DNA from: Burhinus oedicnemus
Taxonomy: Eukaryota > Chordata > Aves > Charadriiformes > Burhinidae
Assembly (NCBI GenBank): GCA_008921705.1
Contig: VFFE01007128.1
Span: 3,249,532 to 3,313,531 of the forward strand
DNA: 64,000 nucleotides
Reading direction: 5' to 3'
The position numbers were made by a program, and so were the translations under genes. The notes beneath the pieces were generated by a model, which searched no databases, was not told where the DNA came from, and worked only from the letters and a program-made list of their open reading frames with translations. Shown here one piece after another: positions 61,641 to 64,000 of the stretch. Numbering within the stretch: the stretch's first letter is position 1; the number at the start of each line of letters is the position of its first letter.

Positions 61641-64000
61641 GGGGAAGCTAAAAATGTTTAGGAGCAAAATAAACTAAAAGGTCTGATTATAATGCATAAG
61701 ACTTCATGACATGCTAGAAGAGGAAGGGACTGCTTACATGTGAGCCATGCTTACACCAGCATTCACACACGTGCTTAACACTGTAGGCTACACACCAGAT
61801 CCTCATCGGTGTGAGGTGTCACCCCTCCATTTCCGTTGGTGACACTGCAGCAGCTTGCGCCAACTAATGAGTAGCATCAGGAGAATTTTTTTAAAATCAG
61901 TGAGCTTATTCATCACCAGATTTTTTCCAGGCACCTAAAGTTATGGATGTCCAGTGTTTTTTCAAATGAGGAAGATACTTTCAGCTTAGTATCAGAATAA
62001 TCTGATGTAGGGCTGATCCAGGTTGCAAAGTTGTATCCAAAGGGAAATAATAGAAGTTTGCTGACTGTGGGCATTGGAAATTAGATTCAATAATACTCGG
62101 AGAAATTTACTGCAAGGTACTAATACTGCAAATGCGCTAGTGTACAGCATATGGCTCTGATCTGAAAGTATTGAAGCATGAGCTCATTTTCACTTGAGTA
62201 GTCCTGCGGGACTGACATCTTAAATTCATCTGGAATTCTGCAGCTGGTGTACATTTTGGAGGATTACTTGTAAGTGTTCGTTCTGCCAGCATATTAAACT
62301 ACTGCTGTATTGCATTAATTTTCTGCCATTAATACCAAATTAAGAATTTTTCACAACAATTTCTTAGTGTATTCTGCTCTCTTCTCAGTGTTGACATCCT
62401 GATGAACATATAAAAGCCCATAGAAGATAAAGCCACCGACTGGATGAAACAGTTGCTTTTAGAAGACCAGACCTTTTGAGATGTTGTTGGTTTTCTCTGA
62501 GCTTCCTTGATTTTGCTTAGAGTTAGTTATCTGTTTTTAATCTGAAGACAACTCAAAGCAACACCTTCAAGCCACATTAGGATTATACACAGAAAGACTT
62601 TTATCTCCATTCTTGATAATGAGGTGCCCTGACAGCGTGTTCAAAGTACATTGGCATTATTTCCTACAGTCTTACAAAGTAATCTCATATGTACATTGTT
62701 TTCTGTGCTGGGAGAACTCTTTTCTGATTGTCTAACTTCATCTGAACCAGTTTTTAAATCTTACCTTATGTTTTTCTTTTAGTGTTTCAAACATATTTAC
62801 AATGCTTAATTATATTTCTGTTTAAAATCCCTCATTATTCTTGGTTAGTTCAGGCTAATGGTAGGAGACCTGTGCTAATTATTCACAGGTATTTTCTCTG
62901 TGTAGGGAAAAAAAAAATCGAACATAAATCATTGATGGACATCATCTTTTATAAGATTAAAAAATCAAAATTGTCTTTGTTTCATTAGAACAACATCTTC
63001 ACAAAGGATAGAAGTTAGTGGGAAGCTACTAAACTGTCCATCAATTAATAACAAAAGCTTTAGTATTCTTATTTGATTTTGATTCTGACCCCTTTGAAAC
63101 GTTGATTGTTTGTGATTATTTTCCAACTCTGCTCTCAAAATATCTCTTTCATCAGCTCTCTGAATGCTACATGGAGCACTCGGAAAGTCCCATACCAGTT
63201 CTCCCCTGAGGCTTTTCTCATCTGGATTTGTTCTTTGTCTTATTGTGTAATTGCGTTTGTGTATTAAAGGTTAACATGTTTTATTTTTCTACTGATAGAC
63301 ATTTGGGGATGGTTTTGTTTTCTAATACAGAATAATATTGAAGGCCTCAGCTCTGCAGTAAATTGCGTAATGAGTCCATGATAATTACAGGAGGGCTAGT
63401 GAGGTCCATCCAGAGGTTATTGCACGGTTGAGGCCGAAAGAAGAAACAGAAATTATTTTATGTATACGTTAAGGAATATGCAGCACCAGCTTATTGTAAA
63501 GTCCTCTGATCCTTCAAGTGCTCGTATATATTTAACTTCATAGACATGAGTAATTCATTGACAGTAACAGAACTACTTGTGTCCACTTCAGATTAAGTGT
63601 TTGCTTATCCAGGAATGAAAGTTTATGTCCTCAGTCATAGCACAGTTCCTTGGAGGAATGTTTTAACTTGCCTTTCATCCCTCAGTGCCATGATCCTTGC
63701 ATAAGCCCTATATTTGAAGAACTGTGCCTTTAAACAAAAGGGAACTGTGTCCTCTACTTTCAGTGGATTCAGATTTTACAACCACGATATTTTAAACCTT
63801 TTGTTAGGTTTTTTTTTTAAGCAAAGTAGAGATGTTTTTGCTCAGCAAGGAAAAAATACCGGTGTTTTCCTTTGCTGTAAGGGTGGGCTTAAAAGAGGTC
63901 ATTCTTTATGCTGGACGAATGGTTGGAGGAGACAGAATGCAAAGAGTAATAGCTTTTATTTCTTAACCTATTTTTAAAAGGTATTGTTAAAGATGAAAAT
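61641..64000. other. AT-rich unique DNA to the window end
   Basis: No exon, RNA gene or transposon was recognised. The + strand frame at 63,714-63,977 (87 codons) lacks splice context and recognisable features. Confidence 0.5.

Noticed and set aside
1..64000. Bacterial-type operons, CRISPR arrays, tRNA or rRNA genes
   Set aside because: The sequence has vertebrate non-coding texture. No spaced direct-repeat array, cloverleaf or rRNA segment was recognised.

Overview
The window looks like vertebrate nuclear DNA, most likely avian. It is AT-rich, almost free of long reading frames and poor in interspersed repeats. The recognisable transposon fossils are CR1-type LINEs: a good 3' half-element at about 26.59-27.30 kb, a short 3'-end fragment at about 61.04-61.11 kb, and an older, badly decayed reverse-transcriptase fragment at about 11.43-12.08 kb. 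CR1 as the only visible LINE class and such a low repeat load fit a bird best. A turtle or crocodilian is not excluded.

No complete gene is visible. The window reads as intronic or intergenic sequence (gene desert or a very large intron) with a few exon-like islands. The best is a 55-nt candidate coding exon on the + strand at 42,208-42,262. It has a pyrimidine-rich acceptor, a strong donor, and only one frame open through it. A second focus at 57.6-58.13 kb has a mild CpG cluster. Two short ATG-started frames point away from each other there, each ending at a strong splice donor, like a small bidirectional promoter. Weaker candidates on the minus strand are a terminal exon at 15,135-15,243, a protein-like frame ending at 47,348, and a 16-nt microexon at 5,798-5,813.

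Region by region: 0-11 kb is unique AT-rich DNA with small tandem duplications. 11.4-12.1 kb is the old LINE. 12.8-13.3 kb is a GC-richer segment carrying the longest ATG frame outside a repeat. 15-26 kb is unique sequence with simple repeats. 26.6-27.3 kb is the CR1 element. 28.04 kb carries a perfect 14-bp inverted repeat. 33.9-34.5 kb has two 16-bp palindromes and a 20-bp direct repeat. 42-47 kb has the candidate exon, an enhancer-like block with octamer and MEIS/TGIF-type motifs, and a roughly 240-bp segment present twice 1.8 kb apart. 49.96-50.39 kb is a GC-rich islet. 57.6-58.1 kb is the divergent exon pair. 61.0-61.6 kb has the CR1 tail followed by a homeodomain-motif-rich block that looks like a conserved non-coding element.

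All family and function calls come from reading the sequence and from recalled consensus features. No database search, alignment or splice scoring was run.
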